From Austropuccinia psidii (Eukaryota; Basidiomycota; Pucciniomycetes; Pucciniales; Sphaerophragmiaceae): a stretch of 64,000 nt of DNA. A program made the position numbers and the translations under genes. Positions 22,247-33,790 of this stretch are shown in pieces. The stretch is from NCBI GenBank assembly GCA_023105745.1, contig JALGQZ010000007.1, positions 4,881,592-4,945,591 on the forward strand, read 5' to 3'. A model generated the notes under the pieces. The model was not told where the DNA came from and did not search any database. It saw only the letters and a program-made list of their open reading frames with translations. Each line of letters starts with the position of its first letter. The stretch's first letter is position 1.

Positions 22247-23389
22247 ATGCCTAGAGCAATGAAATCAAATAGATATCTCAAAAAACATTTAAACAATTCT
22301 CAGATATCTAATCAACTCCACCGTCAAAAAAAAAAAAAAAAATTAGGATGTAGTTATGAAACTTCTTATTTCAGAACATGTAATTTTTTACATGAATCTT
22401 TCTTTGATCCAATTCCTCACAATGATTTTGATACAAAAACTGTAAGACCAATTTTTTTAACAAAAACTCACTCTTACAGAACTTATATTAAAAAAAAATA
22501 TTTTTCTATAAATTTTGGATTTACAATTTTAGATGATAAATCACTTCTTCATTCACCTGATAAAACTTTTGCAATAATCCAATTTATTCCTTTTAGAAAC
22601 CTGAATGATTATGAAAAATCTCAAATAAACTTTTTATCCACTTTTTTATTTAAATATAAACTTTTTCTTAACAAATTACAAGAATCTGGAAACAAGATCA
22701 CTGGTTCCATGTATGCAATTGGATGGAGACCACCTCGGCTTGGTGACTTTACAATTGGGCGTTATATCAATTCCACTTCTATTTCTAATAACCCAGAACT
22801 TTATAATTCTTTATCACTTCAACTCTCTCAATTACAAATTATTATTCAAAATCTCTTTCAAAAATTATCATCAACAGTTTTTGAAATGAATTCAAATCAA
22901 ATGAAACAATTCAACATTCCAGGATTTGAGATTTTAGACTTTACTGATTTTTATTCTTCTTCATTTGCAAATCAATTAACATTTACTTTAAATAACTTTT
23001 CTAACTTTCCTCATATTGATCAAACAGACTCTTCGGAGTTTGCTTATTTTCTTTCAATCCCAATTTCTACAAGTGATGGCACCTTAATCTTTGATAACTT
23101 TGATTTATTCAATGAATTTTTTGTCGTTCCAGACCACTCTATTAATATTGATTTAACAGGTAAAGAACCTGGTATTGTACAAATGGTCTGGAAAGCAAAA
23201 AGCACTAGAAATTTTACTCTTTATCCAGATGGCGGTGATAGTAACTCTTTTACCAGATTATCCATGTCATTACAAATTTCAAAAAAAGCGTACAACTTAT
23301 TCAAAAACTTACAAAATGGTAAGATTGATAAACTTACAGTAGATGATCATACTTCTATCCTCAACAGGCTTGCTTCAACTTCTAAATAA
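22247..23389 (+). CDS. TET/JBP-like 2OG-Fe(II) oxygenase (TET-I, 380 aa), distal metal His replaced
   Basis: Member of the rust TET/JBP-like dioxygenase family, whose animal and kinetoplastid relatives oxidise 5-methylcytosine or thymine in DNA. It is an uninterrupted frame from ATG 22247. The basic N-terminus contains a lysine run. The family motif GSMYAIGWR is at residues 153-161. The double-stranded beta-helix has the HxD pair H256-I-D258 (FPHIDQT), then GTLIFDNF and the strand GIVQMVWKAKSTRNFTLY. TRLSMSLQIS includes R337, the probable 2-oxoglutarate-binding Arg. TET-II has His where TET-I has N322, so the third iron ligand appears lost and activity is doubtful. It follows I-A by 2.2 kb of AT-rich DNA. 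Nuclear location is expected but not shown. Confidence 0.78.
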   Translation: MPRAMKSNRYLKKHLNNSQISNQLHRQKKKKKLGCSYETSYFRTCNFLHESFFDPIPHNDFDTKTVRPIFLTKTHSYRTYIKKKYFSINFGFTILDDKSLLHSPDKTFAIIQFIPFRNLNDYEKSQINFLSTFLFKYKLFLNKLQESGNKITGSMYAIGWRPPRLGDFTIGRYINSTSISNNPELYNSLSLQLSQLQIIIQNLFQKLSSTVFEMNSNQMKQFNIPGFEILDFTDFYSSSFANQLTFTLNNFSNFPHIDQTDSSEFAYFLSIPISTSDGTLIFDNFDLFNEFFVVPDHSINIDLTGKEPGIVQMVWKAKSTRNFTLYPDGGDSNSFTRLSMSLQISKKAYNLFKNLQNGKIDKLTVDDHTSILNRLASTSK

Positions 23390-24379
23390 TCAATTATTTT
23401 CATTCTTACATTATCAAAATATTTATTTAATTTTTAATTTCATTAAATTGAAGATTCATTTTATAATCATCATCCATTTAATTCTAATTATAAAGCAAAA
23501 TATTTCCGACAAAACTTAAAAAATGAAAATCCAAATCTCAATTGGATCTACATTATTTAGATTTTCATAATCCTATTTCACTTTTTATTGTCACACTCCT
23601 TCATTGTTAATAATGTTTCACTTATTTTTAATTTCAAACGTTACTTCTTCTAATTCCAATTTTAAAATTCTGCCTCTATGTTCAAAAAACATTTTTAAGA
23701 AATTAAAACAAAAAAATAATATTTATTTAATTTTCTTCAATCAATTTATAAGTTGATACTTAGTCAACCCTGCTCTACATAAATTTATTTACACTTTCTT
23801 AATTTTATCTTACATCTTATCATCATACTTTTTCATTGTAAAAAATCCGAAACTTAATTTTCAACATAAATCCTTTTTTTCAAGCTCCCACCTCAAATTT
23901 CAAAAATCAATTCCTTCTACCCATCCCTTAAAAAAGCACCTTTTGAAATTTAACAACAAAAACTAATTTCTTTAGATCTCACAACGTTCTGTGCTTTTTT
24001 CACTAATCAATCTTTTTCCCTCGATTCCTACTTGACTTAATCATCTCAAAAGGATTATTTTAACCCCAAAGATCCCATTATTAATTCAACCCTTCTCAAT
24101 CATCAAAAGTGCGTCTCTCCTCAAAACCTCTTACCTTTTACTTTCAGTCATTCTCATAGTCTTAATTTCTCTAATACGCTTTTTCCCAAATTCACTTCTC
24201 ATCTTCCTTTTTTTAGTTCCCAGATCACTCAAACCTACAAAATAGATATAAATCGGCTTTCGCTCAATTAGACAGACCTTTCTTGATCGATTCAATATAT
24301 GAATTATCAAACTCGGATTTTAAATCTTACGATCAAAACCTTCTCCCTCTCACTTTCAGTCATCCTCATCATTTAACTC
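23390..24379 (+). other. Intergenic stretch before the CACTA element, no gene seen
   Basis: AT-rich and T-rich DNA. A segment near 24115-24165 (TTTCAGTCATTCTCATAG...) resembles both the left flank of the CACTA insertion (about 24330-24375) and the right flank (45193-45210), which suggests a small local duplication in the target DNA. No coding sequence recognised. Confidence 0.5.
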
Positions 24380-24382
24380 ATT

Positions 24383-24428
24383 CACCAGGGCGAATCTCGC
24401 GTCAATCGTCGGCGATTGACTTCACGTC
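24383..24428 (+). repeat. Left terminal inverted repeat of the CACTA element
   Basis: Starts CACCAGGGCGAATCTCG and contains the self-complementary CAATCG-TCGG-CGATTG. 44 of 46 bases match the reverse complement of 45141-45186. Preceded by ATT. Just inside, CGTCA occurs at least four more times (24500-24530). Confidence 0.9.
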
Positions 24429-24764
24429 GCACCGCGGTCAGTATAAAATCTTGCTTCAGTCGCGTTAGTGTCACTTTATAGTCACTGGATTTAGTGGGTC
24501 ACGTCACGTCAGCGTCAAGACAACGTCAATCGTCTCACATGTGTCACATGAGAATGTCACTCAAAGCCCAAACCCATTTCAACACTATGCGCAACGTTCG
24601 TGTAATTTCACCTCATTGGCTTCCGCCTCCCCGACGCTTAGCATGCTTACGCAGCCGCACCGCCCTCCATCCGGATGAGACTCCGACACTGCCCGCCCCT
24701 CTCCGTCCTCACCACTCCTTACGCTTTCACACCCCCGCCCCTACCATCCTCACGCTTGTGTAAT

Positions 24765-25250
24765 ACCCTCCCGACATGCCTCCGACACCACTGATGACCC
24801 TTACGCTTGTGTAGTGCCCTCCCGACATGCCTCCGACACAGCTTACCATCCTTACCCTCATGTAGTGCCCTCCCGACATGCCTCCGACAACAGTTACCCT
24901 CCCTCCCGACATTCTCCCGACACTGCTTACCATCCTTACGCTCATGTAGTGCCCTCCCGACATGCCTCCGACAACAGTTACCCTCCCTCCCGACATTCTC
25001 CCGACACTGCTTACCATCCTTACGCTCATGTAGTGCCCTCCCGACATGCCTCCGACAACAGTTACCCTCCCTCCCGACATTCTCCCGACACTGCTTACCA
25101 TCCTTACGCTCATGTAGTGCCCTCCCGACATGCCTCCGACAACAGTTACCCTCCCTCCCGACATTCTCCCGACACTGCTTACCATCCTTACGCTCATGTA
25201 GTGCCCTCCCGACATGCCTCCGACAACGCTTACCATCCTTAAGCTTCCGT
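24765..25250 (+). repeat. Subterminal 84-bp tandem repeat array
   Basis: At least four units repeat with exact 84-bp spacing (CTCATGTAGTGCCC at 24941, 25025, 25109 and 25193), preceded by shorter related units. Each unit contains CCTCCCGACATGCCTCCGACA and CCATCCTTACGC segments. Because 84 is a multiple of 3, long frames stay open on both strands, but they are repeats and not genes. Likely transposase-binding subterminal repeats. Confidence 0.85.
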
Positions 25251-25264
25251 ACTACATCCATAGT

Positions 25265-25290
25265 GTGTACGGTGGCTTGTTGGCGTACAC
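25265..25290. repeat. 24-bp palindrome family, copy 1 (diverged)
   Basis: Keeps the outer TGTACGGTGGC and GCGTACA, but the centre is degenerate. It lies between the 84-bp array and the start of II-A. Confidence 0.5.
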
Positions 25291-25765
25291 AATGGACGCC
25301 ATCGCCGAAATATGCTGAGTGGCCTTCTCTGCCAACAGGACCTCAGGGGAAATTGGTCAGTATATTCACAATGTTGTGGCTAGGGTTTAAATCATGAGAC
25401 TCACAAATTAAAACCTAATAAGTGGACTATTTAAGACAAGAATTGTGTCTCCTGTTTCGCCGACAAAACCATTTTATTTCATATCAATCAAATGAACACT
25501 TTGCTTAGTCCTTACCTCATGAGCATTGAATAGTTCAAAAGTTGACTTTAGTAGGTTTCTCACTAGTCAACTTTATTCAATGTCTCACAGGGAAGTGATT
25601 TCATTTGCATGATATGAAATAATTTGCAAAACATCGCCTCCTTCAATTTCCCGACAAATCGCATTTGCACCTTTTTTCTTGAATTTGGATCTTTTATCAA
25701 AAAATTTTCAAACAAGTTAGCAATCAACTCGTCACCATCTATTTGCTTAATAAACTACCTCCGCT

Positions 25766-28007
25766 ATGGCCCGAACCCCGGGAAATTCAACAGAATTCAA
25801 TGAACGACCAACTTCAGCCCCAGAGAGTGGAAGTGAAATCTCTGATATCGCCAGTAGTCGTGAATTAGGCATTGAAGTAGAGAGCCAGTCACATGAAGAT
25901 AATCAAGATCCACCAGTTCTTCCGGAATGTGAGTATGCATCCATCTTTAATATTTCAAATCTCTCAAAACCTGATATTGTGTCATAGCCTTTATTTCAGG
26001 GCAGCCTCCAAGCTCTCAGAAACCGAATTTTAAAAGTTATGAGAAGGAAAAGACTGTTGAACCTTGTGCACCGACAGAAGATGATGGGCAAAATGATGTA
26101 ATTTTCAGTGGGGAGGTGGAAATTATATCCAAGGAACAATTTGTCTCCAACATTGCTCAAACAATCCCAAGGCTCGAAAAAATCCAAAATGATAGTAAAA
26201 TTCCTGATTATGTGCGTCAAAAGATTGCTGAAGCCATGAGCCTGCTCAAAATGGATTTGAACCGTAAGTCCATTACTAATTCAAAACAAAATTGATAAAA
26301 ATAGCTGCTTACAATATATGGGCAGGTGTGGAGGTGGGAGAATCTCTACCTGAAGGATCTCGAGTCGTAATTGGATTTCCAGGCAAAGGATTAGGAAAAA
26401 GACCAAATATACATGCGACCAAAAAAACAAACAAAAAACGCCGTACCTTTGAAGCCGCAAACGATTCTCGCGATCAAGGTGATGAAATTATCAATGTTGA
26501 AGGGGACCATATTGATAATGAACCTCCGCATACTGAACCCCCCCCAATACTCAATGAAACAATCCATGATGAAGCTCCACATACTGAAAGTCCCCCGATA
26601 CCCAATGAAACAATGCATGATGCAACCCCTCCCGCCTCTCCTCGGAATATTCAAGCCTTTCAAGAAAGGGAAACAATTAAACATGATACAATGGGACGAG
26701 ATATGACTGATATAATTCCCGACGCTGAGCCCGAAGTGTCATCCGCTGCGAATTTTCAAGGAATATTTTTATCCCGCATGGAAGAGTTTGCAGGCGTTTT
26801 GAATTATCATTCCAATATTACTCAACAATCATGGAAAAGGGGGCTTGATAATATCAATAGGATTTACAAAAATAGATGGGACAATTTACCAACAAAGGAT
26901 GCTCATACATTCCTGCCCGTTGGTATTAAGGTGATCAGTAACCGAGATCTTAAAATGTCGGCTTGGCTGCAGGACCTTGAGATGGCAGGTGAGTTTTTTT
27001 TTATCTTTGTGCATGATACTTGATTATTGGCTGTTGACTGGTGATATAAATTGCAATATACAGGGTTAGATTTTTTTAAGCCAACCGAAACAGAAGCGTT
27101 TTTTGATCACAACATTTGGAATCTCAAATTGATGAAGGAATCAGCTAAACCTCCAGATAATCTCGCAAAATCTGAACACTCCTTCTTCAAAATGGTTCAG
27201 AGCCTTCTTTACCCCGCCAATCCAGTTAAACATTTTTCGGCAAATGTTATGTTTGAATCCATTAGTTTAGTCTCATACGATGTGATTGCACCCAAACCAT
27301 ATGTTGCACCAACATCAAATTCAACCGATCCTCTTGGACTCGAACGGGGAGCAGTTGAATACCTTGCCTCCTGCTTGAGTAAATCGAAGCAACGTGCAAC
27401 CCAACTCAGCATTGAAGGTGGCGGGGCTGACAATGAGATATCCACAAAGCCGCACAAGAACCTGGAGGATCTAATGGATACAGTTATCCATTTGATGATT
27501 GCATACAACATGGTACGTGCACATACAAAGGTCGAAGTTAATGGCATCAAAGGCAAACTCACAAACTCAAAAAAAAATGAGGCCATCAAAGATCTTTTGG
27601 CGTGTCACAAGAATCTTGGAATCAATCGAATTTGCTATGGTATATTAGCGGCATTCTGTGCGGCGGGGGTTCGTGGTTTGATGGTATGCTCAGATGACTG
27701 GAGAACAAGCTCAGTTAAAGGGGCTTTAGCACTAATTGACATTTCCGCAAAACTTTCAGAGGGTAAAAATCTAGTGGAGCCAGTGTGGCTACGTACTAAT
27801 AAGTATATATGTAATTTACTGAATAAAAGTTTCTTCTCATCAGAGTCTTTTAACCCCACTGTACCTCTTAGATTTGATTTTGCACGATGCTTAGTATTAG
27901 ACTTTGGTGATGCCTGGGTGGCGAATCGCGGGCTTGGTTCAAGTGATGAGGTCACCTTGACGGTACCCAGGTCAGCTAAACTCACAACCAGGATTGACCC
28001 GTTTTAG
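25766..28007 (+). CDS. Helical protein of unknown function (II-A, 677 aa) of the CACTA element
   Basis: No named family recognised. Four exons give a continuous 678-codon frame: 25766-25928, 26000-26263, 26326-26988 and 27064-28007, all with GT-AG borders and GTGAGT or GTAAGT donors. The N-terminus is acidic and Ser/Glu-rich. Around residues 80-140 lies a helical stretch (IISKEQFVSNIAQTIPRLE, DYVRQKIAEAMSLLKMDL). A GFPGKGLGKRP segment and a basic KKTNKKRR patch follow, then two near-repeats of NET(I/M)HD. The C-terminal 400 residues are a helical domain with CYGILAAFCAAGVRGLM, LVEPVWLRTN and RFDFARCLVLDFGDAW. Its paralogue I-A shares this domain and an intron position. It lies directly upstream of TET-II in the same orientation, so a joint role with the oxygenase is likely. 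The basic patch could be a nuclear signal. Confidence 0.8.
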
Positions 28008-28125
28008 ATTAGCTTTGTACTAGATAGATTGTAATTTAATTTTGCAAAGTGATTTATGAATTTAATAATCATGACTTCCTATCCTACTACTGCCCGGATG
28101 CCACAGTCTGAGTACCAATAGTAAT

Positions 28126-28149
28126 TGTACGGCGGCATGCCTCCGTACA
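28126..28149. repeat. 24-bp palindrome family, copy 2
   Basis: Near-perfect palindrome (11 of 12 pairs) with outer TGTACG/CGTACA and centre GGCATGCC. It lies 119 bp after the II-A stop, between II-A and TET-II. Confidence 0.75.
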
Positions 28150-28584
28150 TCATTGCAAAGACTCCGACAAGACGCAAGCTGAGTCAGGCATTTTGCCCGC
28201 GAGTAGCACATGCGGGGGCATTGCGGGAAGTCGCGTTTATCACTTCCCACCAGCCCATAATAGGCAAAAGGTTCCTGTGTCTTTCAAGAGGAGTGGGATA
28301 ACTAGGGATCCGCAGCAGGATGCATATTGCATTTGCGTGTGCTTGCAATATTCCAAATTGCTGGATTGGAAAGTGATTGCATGGGAACATCAATGTGTAA
28401 AATTGAATAATGCACTATCCACTGCAATTTTCAGGTTCAGGTATTTGAGATCGTGAATTTGCCAAGGTCAGGCGTGAGCTTTCTTTTTAGCCGCAATTAA
28501 AAAAGATTCATCCATCGCAATCCAATTTAGGTGATATTAAGAAATCAGTAATCATTCGGTTTCATTTCATTTTCTGCTGAAAGC

Positions 28585-29929
28585 ATGCCATTCACGAAAA
28601 AAGGAAAAGAGCGTAAAAGGGAACTCGCGAGAAAGCGTCGGGCTGAGGAAGGAAAGTGTGAGTTACTCGCTTAATCTCAGTGTATATATATAGATATATA
28701 TATATGCTTCCACATTTATGTGGCACCCTCATTGGGCCCCACTGAAGAACATGGGCTTTAGTCGGTTCAGATTGTGCCAATGTCATGTGGGCTCCAACAG
28801 GGAAGTCAAAGGATGTGTGCCGAAGAAAGCTCCTTGGCAGTATCTGATATCTTGTGTGCTTCAACACATAGTGATCCCGCAACCACTCGGGAATAGTAGC
28901 AGATCCCAAAAGACAAATGAGCGCAAAACGACCCGAATGAATAGGTTTTTTTCCTCCTCTCGCCCAACAGCACAAATATCAATGCCAGTATCAGCAAATA
29001 TCACCCCAAGTGAAATTCGGAGGGTTGTGGATGTCAATCAGATCAAACGCATTCACTTTGGCCGTGTGGCAATTTTCTCTTCAACTGGATTACTCATTGC
29101 CCTTGTTGAATTCCGACCATTCACAACAATGAGTGAAGTCGAGGTCAATCAATGGGATGAATTATCACAATTCTTATTTCGCAAAAAGAGGTTCACTGAC
29201 CCTATTGCAACAAATGGAGCATTACTGGAGGGATTTATGTTCGCGATTGGGTGGCGCAAATGCACCACGAAGAATGAACAATTTGGTCTGTATGGTAGTG
29301 CTGGCAAAATTGAAAATGCAAAAGATGAATGGCGGGACCGAGGTGCCAATCTTAGCTCGGTGGGTCGCATTCTAGGTCAATCCTTACGATATGTTGGGGA
29401 TAATTTATTTCAGAAGATTCAAAATTGCTACAACTCATTGGGGGTTCCGTCTTTTGATCAAGTCAACTATGAAGGCGATATTCCGGCAAATCAGGGTGCA
29501 TTCGAGTTCGCTTCCGCACTCACTTTCACCATGAATGGATTCAAAAACGCACCTCATGTTGATAAGGATGCATCGCTGTATGCTTCGGGATGGTGGTTTC
29601 AAGCTGATAAGCGGACCGGCCAAATTCAAAGAGATGCGTCAAAGCGGTGTACAGGGGGAAAATTGATTTTCCCAAATGAGCATTTTTGGATTGATCTATC
29701 CACATGTCATGGGCTCATTCAGGTAGTGTGGGCCAGTAGTACATTTGTTCATTATACTGATCCAGCACAGGACAACGAAAGCACGACACTAGTGGGTATG
29801 TCCGCACAATGCTCAAGCAGGTTAGCAAAAACAATGCGGCAAAAAAGCAATGGCTATTATGAGATTGGCGAGAGAGCGGGCTATCAAATCAGGGATGGTA
29901 ATACAATCTCATGCCGATTCAAAGAATGA
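28585..29929 (+). CDS. TET/JBP-like 2OG-Fe(II) oxygenase (TET-II, about 399 aa) of the CACTA element
   Basis: Rust-type TET/JBP-like dioxygenase, predicted to act on modified bases in nuclear DNA. ATG 28585 opens a very basic exon (MPFTKKGKERKRELARKRR). An intron with donor GTGTGAG at 28656 and acceptor probably at 28800 gives an in-frame product; acceptors at 28770 and 28759 keep the same phase. The catalytic part has the family motif GFMFAIGWR and then ALTFTMNGFKNAPHVDKDAS with the HxD iron ligands at 29555-29563. GGKLIFPNEHFWIDLS and VVWASSTFVHYTDP follow, the latter with the distal His at 29750-29752. The segment TTLVGMSAQCS has Leu where TET-I has the presumed 2-oxoglutarate Arg. So the iron triad is complete but the cosubstrate Arg is doubtful. 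Its neighbours are II-A upstream and a repeat array downstream. Confidence 0.78.
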
Positions 29930-30054
29930 GGAGATTTGCAAGTGGGTTGGGTAAGTAATGGTGAGGTAAGGCAGAGGACAATATACACCAGGATTGGATG
30001 GATTGGAGTGCGGGAGATGGGGTGTCTCACATGAAAAAGGGGTGAAGTGGATTG

Positions 30055-30078
30055 TGTACGGTGGCATGCCATCGTACA
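30055..30078. repeat. 24-bp palindrome family, copy 3
   Basis: Outer TGTACG/CGTACA, centre GGCATGCC, 11 of 12 pairs match. It lies 126 bp after the TET-II stop and just before the 40-bp array. Confidence 0.75.
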
Positions 30079-30109
30079 TCGGTCCTGGTTTGTTGCTATT
30101 GTCCAGGAT

Positions 30110-30720
30110 GCCAATGCTTCACACGCGAATCCTCATGCTTGTGCAGGTTCTGACAATGCTAAAAGTTCCTTACGCCTATGCGGGGGGCCATCGCTACACA
30201 CGCCAATCCTTATGCCTGTGCAGGCTCCCGAAAGTTTACACGCCAATCCTTACGCCTTTACAGGCTTTCGACGATTCACACGCCAATTCTTACGCTTGTG
30301 AAGCTTCCCCACAATGCTGAAATTTTCTTTAGCCTGTGCAGGATCCCAAGAATTCACACGCCAATTCTTACGCCTGTGCAGGCTCCCAACAATTCACACG
30401 CTAATCCTTATGCTTGGGGAGGGTCCCAAAAGTGCTAAAATTCCTTACGCCTGTACAGGCTTCCGACGATTCACACTCCAATCCTTACGCATGGGAGGGT
30501 TGCCAGCAATGCTGACAAATTCTTACGCCTGTGCAGGCTCCCAACAATTCACACGCCAATCCTTATGCCTGTGCAGGCTCCCAACAATTCACACGCCAAT
30601 CCTTATGCCTGTGCAGGCTCCCAACAATTCACACGCCAATCCTTACGCCTGTGCAGCCTCCCGACAAGTCACACGCCAATCCTTACGCTTGTGAAGGTTC
30701 TAGCCAATTTAAACAATTCA
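30110..30720 (+). repeat. 40-bp tandem repeat array inside the CACTA element
   Basis: The clean part (30541-30660) repeats with exact 40-bp spacing; earlier units are degenerate. Units contain GCCTGTGCAGGCTCCC, TTCACACGCC and AATCCTTACGC. ATCCTTACGC is shared with the 84-bp array and CACGCCAAT with the array at 44677-44852. The open frames here are by-products of the repeat. Confidence 0.8.
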
Positions 30721-31126
30721 ATACATGAGTAAGACTAATAGCGTGTGACCATAGGAAAGGCCATGTTTCACGAATCTGGACTCGATTGCTCACATACGGG
30801 AACCTCCCGCTTTTTTACAGTTAAGAATGGGTATGGCTCTAAACCATGGGAGAAGAAAATATAGGAGAGGATAACGGCAACTATTGGGGCATTTTGAGAA
30901 AAAGAGGGTCACACAAACAAATACTCACTCAAACCTTTGGTAGGGCACTTATAAAACGTTTTCTCATGCAATAGGATATTTGAACCATTGAACAAAATAT
31001 AACTTAACGTGAGCAAAGAATGTAATAGAAATGGAAAATAACAATCATTCAATACAAAAAATTTATATGAAAGAAAGTATTACAAATAATAAATAGAGGA
31101 AATAATGATTTTTTTTTTAAATTTTT
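30721..31126. other. Intergenic stretch, no gene seen
   Basis: AT-rich 3' flank of the minus-strand cysteine-cluster gene. No motif recognised. Confidence 0.5.
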
Positions 31127-32469
31127 TTATTTTTCTAAGTATTTCGAGACTATCCCGGTGATGTCCTCCTTTGGATAAGCCTCCATTGCCTTGCCAAGGA
31201 GGGAGTTTAGTTCCTCCCGGAATTCCCGGTGCATCTCATTTCGATGAGTTGCATCCACGAAAGGAATCATGTGGAGCAAGCGACGATGCTCCAACAAGAT
31301 TCGGTTGATCGAATCGTGGACGATGGCTCGAGGAATCATTAGGGTCGGTCGCAGGTCGGTGAATTCCTGGCGAGCGTCATCGTGAGAATGAGACGAGCTT
31401 GGCACCGGGGGGGAGGAGGCGTTGGGGTTCTCTGGGGAGGAAACCGGGGTTGGAGTGGAAGGGGAAGATGGTGGAGTCGGTGAAGAAGAAGGGGGAGGGG
31501 GATGGGGTGATCCCACGGGCGTATCGTCGATGATGATGATCGAGCGAGGAGTGGCGGGACGATCTGGAGACGGTCGAAGAAAAAATGAGGAAAGGTGAAT
31601 ATGGATCGAAGAGAAAGAAGGGGTGACTTACCATAAGGTTCCTCCGTGGATTGCGTAGGAGCCACCTCAGGTTCTGGCTCACGAGTCGTATCGTCCTCAG
31701 GTGGTTGGGACGATGGACTCGGGCCAGGAATAGGTGGCTCTTCGGTTCGGGAGGGTTCTAAAAAAGGAGTAAGAGTCAGTTCACTCGACTCGAAAGTGAA
31801 AGTGAAAATGAAATGAAACTTTGGCTGCTTACCACGGAATAATTCCTCAGACCATCGGGTGCCACTCGGGCCTGGAGTGGGTTGCCGGGGGGTTTGCTCG
31901 CGAGGCAAACTGGGAACGGGAGAGTCGTGTCGGGGGGGATTCGGGGGGTTTGGTTCTATGAGTAATGGAAAAAAGTCAGTATTATTGCGTGAAGAGAAAT
32001 GAGATAAAGAGGAGAAATAAAACTTACTTTGGCGTTTGAATCCCATCGGTGACAAGACATGGTGACAATCAGCCCAAGCTCGAATGTCCTCTCGCCATCG
32101 CCATCCTTCATCGGCCGGATAATCACTTCGCTCCGGTCGAGGAGTGAAGTGACCATCGGATGGTGGCCTAGGAGGGGGAGTGGACAAATCGATACTGGAG
32201 GGGACAGGGCTAATCGTCCGGAATCGTTCCCGTTGGCCTGTTTGGGGGCCCGGCGTCCATTCACGCTCGGAAATGGTTTCATCATCGTCGACCACAAAGG
32301 AGTCCTCGCGAGGGCGTCTTGGGCGAGAACTCGTCTGGCCTCGTGGGCGGAAGGGGCGGACAACAAACGAACATTTCTTGTGTGCTTGTCGGCAAGCATC
32401 ACAAGCGTCGTTCGTCGTCGAGGAGCGAATGCAGGGGATACCCCGCTTGGTGCATAACGTGCACGACAT
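31127..32469 (-). CDS. Cysteine-cluster, proline-rich protein (375 aa) of the CACTA element
   Basis: Four exons give a continuous frame: 32469-32028, 31955-31833, 31757-31632 and 31563-31127, with GTAAGT or GTAAGC donors. The first 40 residues hold a cysteine cluster CTLCTKRGIPC followed by CDACRQAHKKC, that is C-x2-C-x6-C then C-x2-C-x6-C, a likely zinc-binding and possibly nucleic-acid-binding module. The middle is rich in Pro, Arg, Ser and Glu and looks disordered. The last 80 residues are helical (AIVHDSINRILLEHRRLL, LNSLLGKAMEAYPKED). The same plan and the same C-x2-C...GIPC cluster occur in the antisense gene of Gypsy element B (54387-55561). It is divergent from the SNF2 gene. A role as accessory DNA-binding or regulatory protein is inference; it is not a standard Zn2Cys6 transcription factor. 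Confidence 0.75.
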
Positions 32470-33080
32470 CTAAAAACAAAACAAAACAGGTTAGTAACTG
32501 AATAGAAAGTAAGCAATCAAGAAAGAAAAGGAAGACATACGATGATTTATATAAATTTAAAACGGAATCAATATAAAAACGCTCTAGTCGGAAGTTTTTA
32601 AAAGTCTGGAAGGAAGTCGTGAAGAAAGAAAAATATTAATATCGGTACATAATGTTGACTAAAGTTTAATTGGAGAAAACGTACAAAGTAGATAGAAGTG
32701 GGGTTCTGAAAGTATTAGCAGGAAAAACAAAAAGCGAGCAGGAAGGGGAGTGGGGTTAGTCGAGTGCGAAAGAAAAGACTGGAAAGGCAGGAAGACGAGG
32801 GGGAATACGCACAAGAAGGACAAACGCGGGTGAGGTTGAGCGAAGTGGAGCGGGTGAGAAAGAAAGTGAAGTGCGTGTCGTGTGAAGATGGTCTTTTATA
32901 CCAAGGGGAAGCTGAGACGATCTCAGCAGTTGCAGCACCCGCAAAAGTCTCAGCTTCAAGGCGTGTGGGCAAAATTGAAGCTGAGTCTCAGCGAATGCTG
33001 CAACTGAGAAGTGAAATGCTCGCGTGAGGCAGAAGAACAATGGGGGTCTGGCTGAGTATTTCAATTTATTGAATTGTCAA

Positions 33081-33790
33081 GCTGAGTATTGCAATTTATT
33101 GAATTGTCATGCTGAGTCAAATCCCCTTTGTTTCCTTAAATTGCCACCCGATCACCCAGGAGGGTGGTCGTGAGGCCCTTATTGATTGTGCATTGTGGGT
33201 GCAATGCACAAGTGACCGCGGCAAGATCACCGGCCTTATGGCCTGGTGATAGTCTTTGAACAAAGGGGGGGGCTGTAAGACAAGTGAATACAGCGTGAGC
33301 TTGCCTCGACCCATTGCTCAGGTTTGCTTTCGGGTCATAATTGAAATGCTCAGTGGCTGAACATTTTAATTGCACAGTAATTGAACAATTGATATAACAA
33401 TATCAAATGCACCGCTGAGTATTGCAATTTATTGAATTGTCAAGCTCAGTCACATCCCCTTTGTTTCCTTAAATAGTCACCCGATCACCCAGGAGGGTGG
33501 TCGTGAGGCCCATGTTGAATGTGCATTGGGGGTGCAATGCACAAGTGACCCATGCAGAAAAGCACCCGGTGCATTTGGTCACAAGTGACCGCGGCGAGAT
33601 TACCGGCCATATGGCCTGGTAATAGTATGTGAACAAAGGGGGGGGCTGTAAGACAAGTGAATACAGCGTGAGCTTGCCTCGACCCATTGCTCAGGTTTGC
33701 TTTCGGGTCATAATTGAAATGCTCAGTGGCTGAACATTGGAATTGCACAGTGATTGAACTATAGATATAACAATATCAAATGCACCATGC
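33081..33790. repeat. Tandem duplication of about 335-375 bp
   Basis: Copy 1 is about 33081-33413 and copy 2 about 33414-33790. Both run from GCTGAGTATTGCAATTTATT to AACAATATCAAATGCACC with few differences. Copy 2 has an extra segment of about 40 bp with CATGCAGAAAAGCACCCGG. Chance frames on the minus strand are duplicated with it. Confidence 0.85.

Noticed and set aside
24719..25397. Long reading frames on both strands (up to 196 aa) near the left end of the CACTA element
   Set aside because: They are translations of the 84-bp tandem repeat, whose length is a multiple of three, so all frames stay open. No domain and no splice context.
30110..30720. Possible CRISPR-like array of 40-bp repeats
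   Set aside because: The units are contiguous tandem repeats without unique spacers, there are no cas genes, and the context is eukaryotic transposon DNA.
31127..32469. Zn2Cys6 fungal transcription factor
   Set aside because: The cysteine spacing is C-x2-C-x6-C then C-x2-C-x6-C after an 8-9 residue gap and lacks the basic linker pattern of GAL4-type clusters, so only a general zinc-binding call is supported.
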